Shown: positions 8,245 through 16,940 of the stretch, one piece after another
Layout: every line of letters starts with the position of its first letter
Position numbering within the stretch: the stretch's first letter is position 1
NCBI GenBank assembly: GCA_947471985.1
Contig: CANIZL010000031.1
Span: 1-58,692, forward strand
Direction of reading: 5' to 3'
DNA length: 58,692 bases
DNA from: Verrucomicrobiota bacterium
GTDB taxonomy: Bacteria > Verrucomicrobiota > Verrucomicrobiia > Limisphaerales > UBA9464
Position numbers and translations under genes: made by a program
Notes under the pieces: model-generated
Told to the model about the DNA's origin: nothing
The model's input: only the letters and a program-made list of their open reading frames with translations
Databases searched by the model: none

Positions 8245-9432
8245 ATGGCTAAAGAGAACTTCAATCGTACGAAGCCGCACATGAACGTGGGCACGATCGG
8301 TCACGTCGACCACGGCAAGTCCACTCTCACGGCGGCGATCGTCGCGGTCCAAAACCGCAAAGGCTTGGCGCCGATGATCGAGTACAAGGACATCACCAAG
8401 GGCGGCACCGTGCGGGATGAGACCAAGACGGTCACCATCGCGGTCTCCCACGTCGAGTACGAGAGCTCCAAGCGCCACTACGCGCACGTCGACTGTCCGG
8501 GTCACGCGGACTACGTCAAAAACATGATCACCGGTGCCGCCCAGATGGACGGCGCGATTTTGGTGGTCAGCGCCGCTGACGGCCCGATGCCCCAGACCCG
8601 TGAGCACATTCTGCTCGCGCGTCAGGTCGGCGTTCCCAGCATTGTCGTTTTCCTGAACAAAGTTGACTTGGCGGATGCGGACCTCCTCGAGCTTATCGAG
8701 ATGGAAATTCGCGATCTGCTCACCAAGTACGGCTTTCCTGGCGAGAAGACCCCCATCGTTCGGGGTTCGGCCACCGCGGCCATCGCGGGCACGCCCGAAG
8801 GCGAGAAGGCAATTGCCGATCTGCTCGAAGCGCTGGATACCTTCATTGCGGAACCCGTTCGCGAGAACGACAAGCCGTTCCTGATGTGCATCGAAGACGT
8901 GTTCACGATTGAAGGTCGTGGAACGGTCGTCACCGGTCGCGTCGAACGCGGAACCCTGTTGAAGATGTCGGAAGTCGAGATCGTCGGCTTGAAGGACACC
9001 CGCAAGACGACGGCGACGGACATTGAAATGTTCCGCAAGCTGCTCGATAGCGCCACCTCTGGTGACAATGTCGGCGTGCTCCTCCGCGGTACCACCAAGG
9101 ATGACGTCGAACGCGGCATGGTTCTGGCCAAGCCGGGCTCGATCAAGGCGCACACGAAGTTCAAGGCGGAGGTTTACGTCCTCACCAAGGACGAGGGTGG
9201 CCGTCACACTCCGTTCTTCACCAAGTATCGTCCGCAGTTCTATTTCCGCACCTCGGATGTCACCGGCACGGTGACCCTTCCTGAAGGTGTTGAAATGGTG
9301 ATGCCGGGTGATAATGTCTCGGTTGACATCGAGCTGCTCGCGCCCGTGGCGATGGAAAAAGGTCTCCGCTTCGCCATTCGCGAAGGTGGCCGTACCATCG
9401 GTGCTGGTCGTGTCGCGGATGTTTTGACCTAA
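8245..9432 (+). CDS. tuf: Translation elongation factor Tu
   Basis: 395 residues, normal length. EF-Tu carries aminoacyl-tRNA to the ribosome with GTP. The P-loop is GHVDHGKS (residues 19-26), where most EF-Tu have GHVDHGKT. The G3 motif is DCPGH, G4 is NKVD, and G5 is GSA. The switch I region is unusual: in place of the near-universal EExARGITIN the protein has [10 protein letters not shown] (residues 57-66). The Mg-coordinating Thr appears to be kept as Thr64, and the following SHVEYE aligns normally. Domains 2 and 3 look standard, with [11 protein letters not shown] and a C-terminal GRTIGAGRV. It sits between tRNA-Thr and tRNA-Trp at the head of the core cluster. Confidence 0.98.
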   Translation: MAKENFNRTKPHMNVGTIGHVDHGKSTLTAAIVAVQNRKGLAPMIEYKDITKGGTVRDETKTVTIAVSHVEYESSKRHYAHVDCPGHADYVKNMITGAAQMDGAILVVSAADGPMPQTREHILLARQVGVPSIVVFLNKVDLADADLLELIEMEIRDLLTKYGFPGEKTPIVRGSATAAIAGTPEGEKAIADLLEALDTFIAEPVRENDKPFLMCIEDVFTIEGRGTVVTGRVERGTLLKMSEVEIVGLKDTRKTTATDIEMFRKLLDSATSGDNVGVLLRGTTKDDVERGMVLAKPGSIKAHTKFKAEVYVLTKDEGGRHTPFFTKYRPQFYFRTSDVTGTVTLPEGVEMVMPGDNVSVDIELLAPVAMEKGLRFAIREGGRTIGAGRVADVLT

Positions 9433-9448
9433 CAGTTTGCTGCCTCAA

Positions 9449-9475
9449 GGGGAGCCGGTTAGCGCCGGCTTCCCG
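9449..9475 (+). other. Hairpin between tuf and tRNA-Trp
   Basis: GGGAGCCGG (9450-9458) can pair with CCGGCTTCCC (9465-9474) with one bulged T and a six-base loop. No T-run follows, so it is more likely a processing or mRNA-stabilising structure at the tuf 3' end than a terminator. Confidence 0.4.
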
Positions 9476-9504
9476 GGTTGGATTTTGCAGAGTGGGTAGA
9501 GCAC

Positions 9505-9580
9505 AGGGCGTTAGCTCAATTGGTAGAGTAGCGGTCTCCAAAACCGTTGGTTGGGGGTTCAAGTCCCTCACGCCCTGCCA
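9505..9580 (+). tRNA. tRNA-Trp (CCA anticodon)
   Basis: 76 bases. The acceptor stem is AGGGCGT/ACGCCCT and the anticodon stem GCGGT/ACCGT (one G-T pair) with loop CTCCAAA, anticodon CCA. The T-loop is TTCAAGT, the discriminator G, and CCA is encoded at 9578-9580. tRNA-Trp between tuf and secE is the classic bacterial position. Confidence 0.97.
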
Positions 9581-9584
9581 ACCC

Positions 9585-9674
9585 GGAGGGGTGGCAGAGT
9601 GGTCTATTGCGGCGGTCTTGAAAACCGCTGTGGGGTAACTCCCACCGGGGGTTCGAATCCCTCCCCCTCCGCCA
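9585..9674 (+). tRNA. tRNA-Ser (TGA anticodon)
   Basis: 90 bases with a long variable arm, as in class II tRNAs. The acceptor stem is GGAGGGG/CCCCTCC and the anticodon stem GCGGT/ACCGC with loop CTTGAAA (anticodon TGA). The variable stem is GTGGG/CCCAC and the T-loop TTCGAAT. CCA is encoded at 9672-9674. Only four bases separate it from tRNA-Trp, and nine bases lie between its CCA and the secE ATG. Confidence 0.97.
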
Positions 9675-9683
9675 GGATTAGTT

Positions 9684-9953
9684 ATGATTCAAGAATTTTA
9701 TATTAAATTGGCGGTCGCTGCCGTGATTATCGGTGGCGGGTTCTTTTTTGCCTGGAAACAGGGCCTGATCGAACGGATGGCGATCTATTTTGGCGAGACT
9801 CGCGATGAGCTCAAGAAATGCCAATGGCCTTCCCGCCCCGAACTGGTGCAGTATACTGCCTTGATCTTTGTCGCTGTAGGAGCCCTTGGCCTCTTTACTG
9901 TGGGTGCGGATTTCATCTTGCTCAAGGTGGTGCGCAGTCTGTTGAATCTCTGA
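9684..9953 (+). CDS. secE: Preprotein translocase subunit SecE
   Basis: 89 residues. SecE clamps SecY in the protein-conducting channel. An N-terminal hydrophobic helix (about residues 8-24) is followed by the amphipathic segment with the family signature GETRDELKKCQWPSRPEL (about residues 37-55) and the main transmembrane helix (about 57-80). Two-helix SecE proteins of this size are common. The only ribosome-binding candidate, AGGA at 9674-9677, begins at the last base of the tRNA-Ser CCA end, so tRNA maturation would cut it off. Confidence 0.95.
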   Translation: MIQEFYIKLAVAAVIIGGGFFFAWKQGLIERMAIYFGETRDELKKCQWPSRPELVQYTALIFVAVGALGLFTVGADFILLKVVRSLLNL

Positions 9954-9966
9954 GCCCGCCTTATCC

Positions 9967-10515
9967 ATGAAAAGCCGTTGGTTTGCCCTCCATTGCCTCG
10001 CCGGACAGGAACAAAAGGTCCGCGACACGATTCAGCGTCGATTGAAAACCGACGAGATGGAGCCGTACATCAATGAGGTGCTCGTGCCGATGGAGAAGGT
10101 GGTCGAGGTCCGAGGTGGCAAGAAGACCGTCACAAACCGGAAGTTGCACCCGGGCTACGTCTACATCGATATCGTCCTCCTGGACGAAAATCGCCGTCCG
10201 CTGGAGAAGCCTTGGTATTTCATTAAAGACATTCAGGGTGTCATCGGCTTTGTCGGTGGCGACCGTCCCATGGAAGTTACCGAGGAGGAGATGGCGACGA
10301 TCAAAGAGAAGATCTCCGACAGCCAGGACACTGAAAAGCCTCGCGTGAATTTCGAGCTCGGTGAGACGGTCAAGATCAACGACGGACCTTTCCTCAACTT
10401 CAGCGGCGTCATTGAGGAAATCGAGGCCGACAAGGGCAAGCTCAAGGTCACCGTGGACATTTTCGGACGCAAGACACCCGTGGAACTGGAATACTGGCAG
10501 GTTGAAAAAGCCTGA
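9967..10515 (+). CDS. nusG: Transcription elongation/antitermination factor NusG
   Basis: 182 residues. The NGN domain starts RWFALHCLAGQEQKV and binds the RNA polymerase clamp. It includes the typical LFPGYV-like segment as LHPGYVYIDI and the VIGFVGG element. The KOW domain is at the C-terminus: GETVKINDGPFLNFSGVIEE and then LKVTVDIFGRKTPVELEY. The gene lies 13 bases after secE and leads into rplK, the usual order. Confidence 0.97.
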   Translation: MKSRWFALHCLAGQEQKVRDTIQRRLKTDEMEPYINEVLVPMEKVVEVRGGKKTVTNRKLHPGYVYIDIVLLDENRRPLEKPWYFIKDIQGVIGFVGGDRPMEVTEEEMATIKEKISDSQDTEKPRVNFELGETVKINDGPFLNFSGVIEEIEADKGKLKVTVDIFGRKTPVELEYWQVEKA

Positions 10516-10573
10516 AGTACTCCTTTCCCACATCCATTTCATACTGCTAGGATAATTTTCCTTTTCGATAAAT

Positions 10574-10999
10574 ATGGCGAAGAAAGTTACAGGAACCGTC
10601 AAGCTGCAGATTGCAGCCGGTCAAGCAAATCCGGCCCCGCCGGTGGGTCCGGCGCTTGGTTCGCAGGGCATCAACATCATGGCGTTCTGCAAGGAATTCA
10701 ACGCCGCGACCAAGGACAAGGCGGGTCTGGTCATTCCGGTGATCATCACCGTATACCAAGATAAGTCGTTCTCCTGCGTCTATAAGTCCCCGCCGGCAGC
10801 GGTGCTGCTCAAGAAGGCGGCGGGCGTTGCCTCGGGATCCAAGGTCCCCAACAAGGACAAGGTTGGCAAGGTCACCCGCAAGCAAGTCTTGGAGATCGTC
10901 AAGATCAAGCTGGTGGACATGAACGCCACCAACGAAGAGGCCGCTTTCCGAAGCATCTGCGGTACCGCACGTAACATGGGTATCGAGGTGGTCGGCTAA
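10574..10999 (+). CDS. rplK: 50S ribosomal protein L11
   Basis: 141 residues, the normal length. It binds the GTPase-associated region of 23S rRNA and forms the stalk base. The N-terminal domain has the signature [18 protein letters not shown] and [12 protein letters not shown]. The C-terminal RNA-binding domain has [17 protein letters not shown] and ends with [14 protein letters not shown]. The 58-base gap after nusG is AT-richer than its surroundings but shows no clear promoter. Confidence 0.98.
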   Translation: MAKKVTGTVKLQIAAGQANPAPPVGPALGSQGINIMAFCKEFNAATKDKAGLVIPVIITVYQDKSFSCVYKSPPAAVLLKKAAGVASGSKVPNKDKVGKVTRKQVLEIVKIKLVDMNATNEEAAFRSICGTARNMGIEVVG

Positions 11000-11065
11000 A
11001 TCAATCAACAATCAATGCGGAAGGAGCGGCTATAAAGCGCCGTTCCGTTAACACCGCGAAAAAAC

Positions 11066-11761
11066 ATGCCCAGCAAGCGTTATAAGAAAGCCCTCGCCCT
11101 GGTGGATACCCAGAAGCTGTACCCGCTGAATGAAGCGGTTGCCCTTCTCGGGAAACTCCCCCGTGCGAAATTCTCCGAATCCATCGACATCGCCTTCCGG
11201 CTCGGCGTCGACCCCAAACAGTCGGACCAAATGGTCCGCGGAACCGTCCCGCTGCCGCACGGCAGCGGCAAGGTGGTTCGGGTCGTCGTGTTCGCCAAAC
11301 CCGGTGCTGCCGCCGAAGCCGCTCGCGCGGCCGGGGCGGAACACGTCGGATTTGATGATCTGATCAAGAAGTGCGTCGAAGGCTGGTCGGATTTCGATAT
11401 CGCCATCGCCACCCCCGAAGCGATGACCGAAGTGCGTAAATTGGGTAAGGTGCTCGGACCTCGCGGTTTGATGCCGAATCCCAAGACGGGAACCGTGACC
11501 GACGACACCGGCAAAGCGGTGAAGGAAGTCAAAGCGGGCCGGGTTGAATTCAAGATCGACAAGGCGGGTAATGTGCACGTCGCGATCGGTAAGATCGCCT
11601 TCACTGCCCAGCAAGTGGATGAGAATGCGCGGGCGGTCATTGAGGCCGTGTTTAAGAGCCGTCCTTCGAGTGCCAAGGGGATCTTTGTGCTGAGCGTTAC
11701 GCTCAGCTTGACGATGAGCCCGGGCCTGCGGTTGGATCTTCGCGAATTCGTTAACGCCTGA
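11066..11761 (+). CDS. rplA: 50S ribosomal protein L1
   Basis: 231 residues, normal length. It binds the L1 stalk of 23S rRNA and, in many bacteria, represses its own operon. Recognisable segments are the N-terminal KRYKKALALVD, FSESIDIAFRLGVDPKQSDQ, the central domain with LGPRGLMPNPKTGTVT and the C-terminal SRPSSAKGIFVLSVTLS. It sits 66 bases after rplK and 20 bases before rplJ. Confidence 0.98.
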   Translation: MPSKRYKKALALVDTQKLYPLNEAVALLGKLPRAKFSESIDIAFRLGVDPKQSDQMVRGTVPLPHGSGKVVRVVVFAKPGAAAEAARAAGAEHVGFDDLIKKCVEGWSDFDIAIATPEAMTEVRKLGKVLGPRGLMPNPKTGTVTDDTGKAVKEVKAGRVEFKIDKAGNVHVAIGKIAFTAQQVDENARAVIEAVFKSRPSSAKGIFVLSVTLSLTMSPGLRLDLREFVNA

Positions 11762-11781
11762 ACCTATCGAGGACCTGAACC

Positions 11782-12294
11782 ATGCGTGCTGAAAAGAAAT
11801 TTATCTCGGCGGAGTATGTGAGCCGCCTGAAGAACTCCCCGTTTTTCCTGGTGGTGGACTACCGCGGCCTGTCCGTCGGTCAATTCACCGAACTCCGCAA
11901 ACGACTGATCAAGGTCGGTGGCGAGGTTCATGTCGTGAAGAACACCATCTTCCGGGTGGCCGCCAAAGAGGCGGGCATCGCGGACTTGGGTGGTGCGCTC
12001 TCCGGCCAGTTGGCCATCGTGACCGGTCAGAAGGACATCGCTTCCTCGGCCAAAGTCATCAAGGCCTACCAGGCTGAATTTGAAAAGCCGAAGCTCCAGT
12101 TCGGCTATCTTGGGTCGCAAGCTTTGTCCGCCGCGGAAGTCCGTGCCATTGCGGATCTCCCTCCTCTGGCTCAGCTCCAGGGCAAAATTCTCGGATTGCT
12201 GCAGGCGCCGGCGCAGAAGCTGGCCGCCCTCATCAATACTCCCGGATCGCAATTGGCCCGGGTCATCAAGGCCCACGCCGACAAGGCGGTCTGA
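11782..12294 (+). CDS. rplJ: 50S ribosomal protein L10
   Basis: 170 residues. It links the L7/L12 stalk dimers to the ribosome. The N-terminal rRNA-binding domain shows FFLVVDYRGLSVGQFTELRK and VVKNTIFRVAA. The C-terminal helix that carries L7/L12 dimers is AQLQGKILGLLQAPAQKLAA and onward. The 20-base space after rplA leaves no room for a long L10 leader of the Escherichia coli type, so any autoregulatory structure would have to overlap rplA. Confidence 0.97.
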   Translation: MRAEKKFISAEYVSRLKNSPFFLVVDYRGLSVGQFTELRKRLIKVGGEVHVVKNTIFRVAAKEAGIADLGGALSGQLAIVTGQKDIASSAKVIKAYQAEFEKPKLQFGYLGSQALSAAEVRAIADLPPLAQLQGKILGLLQAPAQKLAALINTPGSQLARVIKAHADKAV

Positions 12295-12313
12295 GTTCCT
12301 TTCCCTTTCGCTT

Positions 12314-12378
12314 CCCCGGCGCTTCCGCCGGGGCGGCGGATATTGCAACAGTAAATCGTCGGGCCGCGGGCTGCGGCC
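12314..12378 (+). other. Two strong hairpins in the rplJ-rplL spacer
   Basis: The 135-base spacer contains CCCCGGCG-CTTC-CGCCGGGG (12314-12333) and GGCCGC-ggtct-like loop-GCGGCC (12362-12378, loop GGGCT). Neither has a T-run. Their position just before rplL suggests RNA processing or separate control of L7/L12, which is needed in several copies per ribosome. Confidence 0.5.
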
Positions 12379-12429
12379 TAATCTGGGACAGCCGTCCTTG
12401 CGACGAGACGACAAACTAATACACATACC

Positions 12430-12813
12430 ATGGCAGACATTAATAATATCGTTGAAGAGTTGAGCAAACTGACCGTGCTCGAAGCCGCTGACCTCGTGAA
12501 GAAGCTCGAGGAGAAGTGGGGCGTCACGGCGGCGGCTCCGGTTGCGGTCGCGGCGGCAGCCGTTGGCGGCGCGGCGGCTCCGGTGGAAGCGGCCAAGGAC
12601 ACGTTTGACGTGATCCTCGCGTCCCTGCCGGCCGACAAGAAGATCGGTGTCATCAAGGCGGTTCGCGAAGTCAAGGCCGGTTTGGGCCTGGCGGAAGCGA
12701 AGGCGCTGGTTGAAGGCGCTCCTAAGCCCGTGCTCGAAGGCGCGCCCAAGGCTGAAGCCGAAGCGGCCAAGAAGAAGCTCGAAGAGGCGGGTGCCAAGGT
12801 CGAGCTCAAGTAA
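12430..12813 (+). CDS. rplL: 50S ribosomal protein L7/L12
   Basis: 127 residues. This stalk protein recruits translation GTPases. The N-terminal dimerisation helices ([20 protein letters not shown]) and an Ala/Val-rich hinge (about residues 35-55) lead into the C-terminal factor-binding domain: [20 protein letters not shown], then [17 protein letters not shown]. No clear Shine-Dalgarno sequence precedes the ATG. An intrinsic terminator follows 13 bases after the stop. Confidence 0.98.
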   Translation: MADINNIVEELSKLTVLEAADLVKKLEEKWGVTAAAPVAVAAAAVGGAAAPVEAAKDTFDVILASLPADKKIGVIKAVREVKAGLGLAEAKALVEGAPKPVLEGAPKAEAEAAKKKLEEAGAKVELK

Positions 12814-12826
12814 TTCACTTCTCAGA

Positions 12827-12860
12827 AGCGGTTGGCGGCAATCGTCGCCAACCGCTTTTT
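12827..12860 (+). terminator. Intrinsic terminator between rplL and rpoB
   Basis: An 11-base perfect stem (AGCGGTTGGCG, 12827-12837, with CGCCAACCGCT, 12846-12856) is followed by TTTTT. In this position it would act as a partial terminator that lowers rpoBC transcription relative to ribosomal protein genes. Confidence 0.88.
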
Positions 12861-13036
12861 GGTCAATTTGACTGTTGTCAATCCGTTTTGTAACGCTAAG
12901 GTACTTGTTCGGTGACTTTTTTCAGTTCGACGAGTTCTGGCGGTTGGTGCACCAGCCGGCAGAGCTCGTCGTATTGTCTTTTCGACAAATCACGATTCCG
13001 GCATGAGCCGGTGGAATACTAGAACACGAAGTCGCA

Positions 13037-16000
13037 ATGGCAACCAAGCACTCGGAACGCATCAACTTCGGCAAGATCAAAGAGGTCATCGCCCCCCCGA
13101 ACCTCATTGAGATCCAGCTCGATTCGTATCGCGAATTCCTCCAAACGGACCTCTCGCCGTCCAAACGCAAAAACATGGGCCTTCAGGCCGTGTTTACCGA
13201 GGTCTTCCCGATTGCCAGCTACGATGGCAAAACGGTGCTGGATTTCCATAACTATGATATTCAGGACCCGAAGGTTGACTGGCTCGAGTGTTTGCGGGAA
13301 GGCATGACCTATGGGGCTCCGCTCTATGTCACCTTTCTGTTAAAAGAGGAAGCCGGTACCAAGGAGGAAAAGGTGTTCATGGGTGAGATCCCGCTCATGA
13401 CCCCGCAGGGCACGTTCGTGATCAACGGCGCGGAACGGGTGATCGTCTCGCAGTTGCACCGCTCGCCGGGTATCGCGTTCGAAAGCACCCAGCATCCCAA
13501 CGGCAAATGGCTGCACAGCTTCCGCATCATCCCGGATCGCGGTTCCTGGTACGAGGCTCAGTTTGATACTTCGGATCTGCTGTACGTCTACCTCGATCGG
13601 AAGAAACGTCGGCGCAAGTTCCTGACCACCACATTCTTCCGCGCCCTGGGCTACGGCTCCGACGCGGAGATCCTGAGCTTGTTCTATTCGATCCGCGAAT
13701 TGAACGTCAAGGAGGCGGAAAAGATGGACGAGATCCAGAATCTGGTTCTCGTCGAAGACGCTGAAGACAAGGACAAGGGCCTTGTCGTCGCTCGCGCTTT
13801 CGAGCCGCTTTCCAAAGCCGTCGTCAAACAGATTGCGGAACTCGGCACCAGCAAGATCCGGGTGGTCGATACCTCGGTGGACGATGGTATCATCATCAAG
13901 TGTCTTAAGAAGGATCCCACCAAGAACGAGGAGGAAGCCCTCAAGGATATCTATCGTCGTCTCCGGCCTGGGGATCCGCCGACGGCCGCCAACGCCCGGG
14001 CCTTGATCAAACGGCTGTTCTTCGATCCCAAGCGCTACGACCTGGGTCGCGTGGGACGCTACAAGATGAACCAGAAGCTGGGCATCGAGGACAAGGCCGA
14101 TTCCCGCATCCTTAAGCGCGAGGATCTGGTCGCGGCTACCAAGTATCTACTCAAGCTCAAGAAGGGGCAGGGGAGCCTCGATGACATTGATCATCTCGGC
14201 AGCCGCCGTATCCGGACCGTGGGCGAGTTGCTCGCCAACCAGTGCCGGGTCGGCCTGGCCCGCACGGAGCGGCTCGTCAAGGAACGCATGACGTTGTTTG
14301 ATCAGAGCCTCGACACGATGACGCCCCAGAAGCTCATCAATCCGAAGGCACTTTCTGCCGTGGTGCGCGACTTTTTCGGTCGAAGCCAGTTGAGCCAGTT
14401 CATGGATCAGATCAATCCGCTGGCGGAACTGACCCACAAGCGCCGTCTGTCCGCGCTCGGACCCGGGGGTCTCTCCCGAGACCGTGCCGGCTTTGAAGTC
14501 CGTGACGTGCATCCGTCGCACTACGGCCGTATTTGTCCGATTGAGACGCCCGAAGGTCCTAACATCGGGTTGATCGCGTCCTTGGCCACTTATGCCAAGG
14601 TTAATGATTTCGGCTTCATTGAGACGCCCTATCGGAAGGTGAAAGAAGGCCGGGTCACCGACCAGCTGGACTACCTCACCGGTGATCGGGAGGAAGGCTA
14701 CATCATCGCACAGGCTAATGCGCCCATCGATGACAAAGGCAAGTTCCTGACGGATCGTGTGCCGTGCCGTTGCAAAGGTGATTTCATCGACGTGGAGCCC
14801 GAAGGCGTCCACTACATGGACGTCTCGCCGAAGCAGCTGGTGTCGGTGGCGGCCGGTTTGATTCCGTTCTTGGAACATGACGACGCCAACCGCGCGTTGA
14901 TGGGTTCCAACATGCAACGGCAGGGTGTGCCGTTGCTGGTGACCGAGGCCCCTCTGGTGGCCACGGGTCTCGAAGAGCGTGTCGCCCGGGACTCGCGCGC
15001 GGTTATCGTCTCGGACGAGGCCGGCAAGGTGGCTTCCGTGACCGGGGATCAGATCATTGTCACGCGGGATGGGAAAATTCCGGAGACAAAGAAGAAGCTC
15101 AAACACGCTCCGGAAGACGGCGTCTGGATCTATCCGGTGCGCAAATTCATGCGCTCCAATGCCGCGACCTGCATCAACCAGAAGATTCTGGTGGCCAAGG
15201 GCGAGGTCATTAAGAAGGGACAGATCATTGCCGACGGTCCGTGTACCGATGGCGGTGAACTGGCGATCGGCCGCAATGTGCTGGTCGCGTTCATGCCGTG
15301 GAACGGTTATAACTTCGAGGATGCCATTCTGATCTCGGAAAAGATCGTCAAAGATGACATCTTTACCTCCATCCACATCGACGAGTTCGAGGTGGTGGCG
15401 CGGGACACGAAGCTGGGACCCGAGGAAATCACCCGGGATATTCCCAATCTGGGTGAAGAAGCGCTCAAAAACCTGGGTGCCGATGGCGTCATCCGCGTGG
15501 GTGCCGAGGTCAAGCCCGGCGACATTCTCGTCGGCAAGATCACGCCCAAGTCCGAGACCGAGCTGGCACCCGAAGAGCGTCTGTTGCGCGCCATTTTCGG
15601 CGAAAAAGCCGCCGATGTTAAGGATACCTCGCTCAAGGTTCCTTCAGGCACCTACGGCATCATCATGGACGTGAAGGTATCGTCCAAGATTGATGGCCAG
15701 AAGTCTCCGAAGATGCCCAAGGCACCGGAGTCCGAAGAACCGAAGGGTCCGAAGGAGGGTGACGAATCCTTCAAGGCCAAGCGTGAGGAGCTGTTGGACC
15801 AACTGACCGAAGCTCTTTCCAACATTCTGCTCGGCGAGAAGATTCCGCTCGACGTGATCAACAGCGAATCCGGTGAGATCATCTTGCCGGCCAACCGTAA
15901 GATCACCAAGACGCTGTTGAAGAAGCTCGCGACGGTGCATGACCGGGTGGAAATCGATCCGTCGCCGATTCGCAATAAGATCTTCGAAATCATCGGACAA

Positions 16001-16900
16001 TTCCGGAAGAAGTTCGAAGAACTGCAGTCACAGCAGGAGGACGAAGCGGATAAGACCGATACGGGCGACGATGTGGATAACGGCATCGTTAAACAGGTGA
16101 AGGTCTACATTGCGTCGAAGCGCAAGCTTTCGGTCGGTGACAAGATGGCCGGCCGCCACGGTAACAAGGGCGTTGTGGCCCGTATCGTGGCCGAGGCGGA
16201 CATGCCGTTCCTGGCGGACGGTACCCCGGTGGAAATCGTATTGAATCCGCTGGGTGTGCCCTCACGTATGAATGTCGGGCAATTGCTCGAGACTCACTTG
16301 GGCTGGGCGTGCCGATGCCTGGGCATCAAGATCGCGACGCCGGTCTTCGATGGCATCAAGGAAAAGGATGTCCGGGGATACCTCAAACAGGTGGTGGACG
16401 GCCACAAGAAGCGTGAAGAGGCCGTACTCATCAACGAGAACGGCAAGGCGACGCTGTTCGACGGTCGCAGTGGCGATGCCTTCGATCAGGAAGTGGTCGT
16501 CGGGTACATCTACATGCTGAAGCTGGGTCACTTGGTGGCCGATAAGATCCATGCCCGAGCCGTGGGTCCGTATTCGCTGGTCACCCAGCAACCGCTGGGC
16601 GGCAAGGCGCAGTACGGTGGTCAACGCTTCGGCGAAATGGAAGTGTGGGCGATGGAGGCCTATGGCGCCGCCTATATGCTCCAGGAGTTGCTCACCGTGA
16701 AGTCGGACGACGTCCAGGGACGTACCCGGATTTACGAAAGCATCGTGAAAGGCGACAATTCGCTGGAGGCCGGCATTCCGGAATCCTTCAACGTATTGGT
16801 CAAGGAAATGCAGTCGCTGGGACTCGACGTCAAGGTTGGCTACAGCAACCCGGCCGACGCCCCTCAACAAGTGGCCAATCCGTTGGCCGCCTTTGCCTGA
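13037..16900 (+). CDS. rpoB: DNA-directed RNA polymerase subunit beta
   Basis: 1,287 residues. It forms one jaw and much of the active centre of RNA polymerase. Conserved segments: the fork/rifampicin-pocket region [21 protein letters not shown] from residue 455 onward, [51 protein letters not shown] and the C-terminal [19 protein letters not shown]. In the pocket two positions differ from E. coli: Ile459 (E. coli Asn518) and Ala463 (E. coli Ser522). A lysine/proline-rich insertion with [20 protein letters not shown] lies near residues 890-910. The 223-base gap upstream holds the rplL terminator and no gene. Confidence 0.99.
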   Translation: MATKHSERINFGKIKEVIAPPNLIEIQLDSYREFLQTDLSPSKRKNMGLQAVFTEVFPIASYDGKTVLDFHNYDIQDPKVDWLECLREGMTYGAPLYVTFLLKEEAGTKEEKVFMGEIPLMTPQGTFVINGAERVIVSQLHRSPGIAFESTQHPNGKWLHSFRIIPDRGSWYEAQFDTSDLLYVYLDRKKRRRKFLTTTFFRALGYGSDAEILSLFYSIRELNVKEAEKMDEIQNLVLVEDAEDKDKGLVVARAFEPLSKAVVKQIAELGTSKIRVVDTSVDDGIIIKCLKKDPTKNEEEALKDIYRRLRPGDPPTAANARALIKRLFFDPKRYDLGRVGRYKMNQKLGIEDKADSRILKREDLVAATKYLLKLKKGQGSLDDIDHLGSRRIRTVGELLANQCRVGLARTERLVKERMTLFDQSLDTMTPQKLINPKALSAVVRDFFGRSQLSQFMDQINPLAELTHKRRLSALGPGGLSRDRAGFEVRDVHPSHYGRICPIETPEGPNIGLIASLATYAKVNDFGFIETPYRKVKEGRVTDQLDYLTGDREEGYIIAQANAPIDDKGKFLTDRVPCRCKGDFIDVEPEGVHYMDVSPKQLVSVAAGLIPFLEHDDANRALMGSNMQRQGVPLLVTEAPLVATGLEERVARDSRAVIVSDEAGKVASVTGDQIIVTRDGKIPETKKKLKHAPEDGVWIYPVRKFMRSNAATCINQKILVAKGEVIKKGQIIADGPCTDGGELAIGRNVLVAFMPWNGYNFEDAILISEKIVKDDIFTSIHIDEFEVVARDTKLGPEEITRDIPNLGEEALKNLGADGVIRVGAEVKPGDILVGKITPKSETELAPEERLLRAIFGEKAADVKDTSLKVPSGTYGIIMDVKVSSKIDGQKSPKMPKAPESEEPKGPKEGDESFKAKREELLDQLTEALSNILLGEKIPLDVINSESGEIILPANRKITKTLLKKLATVHDRVEIDPSPIRNKIFEIIGQFRKKFEELQSQQEDEADKTDTGDDVDNGIVKQVKVYIASKRKLSVGDKMAGRHGNKGVVARIVAEADMPFLADGTPVEIVLNPLGVPSRMNVGQLLETHLGWACRCLGIKIATPVFDGIKEKDVRGYLKQVVDGHKKREEAVLINENGKATLFDGRSGDAFDQEVVVGYIYMLKLGHLVADKIHARAVGPYSLVTQQPLGGKAQYGGQRFGEMEVWAMEAYGAAYMLQELLTVKSDDVQGRTRIYESIVKGDNSLEAGIPESFNVLVKEMQSLGLDVKVGYSNPADAPQQVANPLAAFA

Positions 16901-16940
16901 ACCCACCCCAATACCAATACTCTGCTGAAATATACGAGTT

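Noticed and set aside
9484-9504. Partial tRNA (GGTAGAGC-like D-arm remnant) before tRNA-Trp
   Set aside because: Only about a dozen bases match and no other arm is present; most likely chance.
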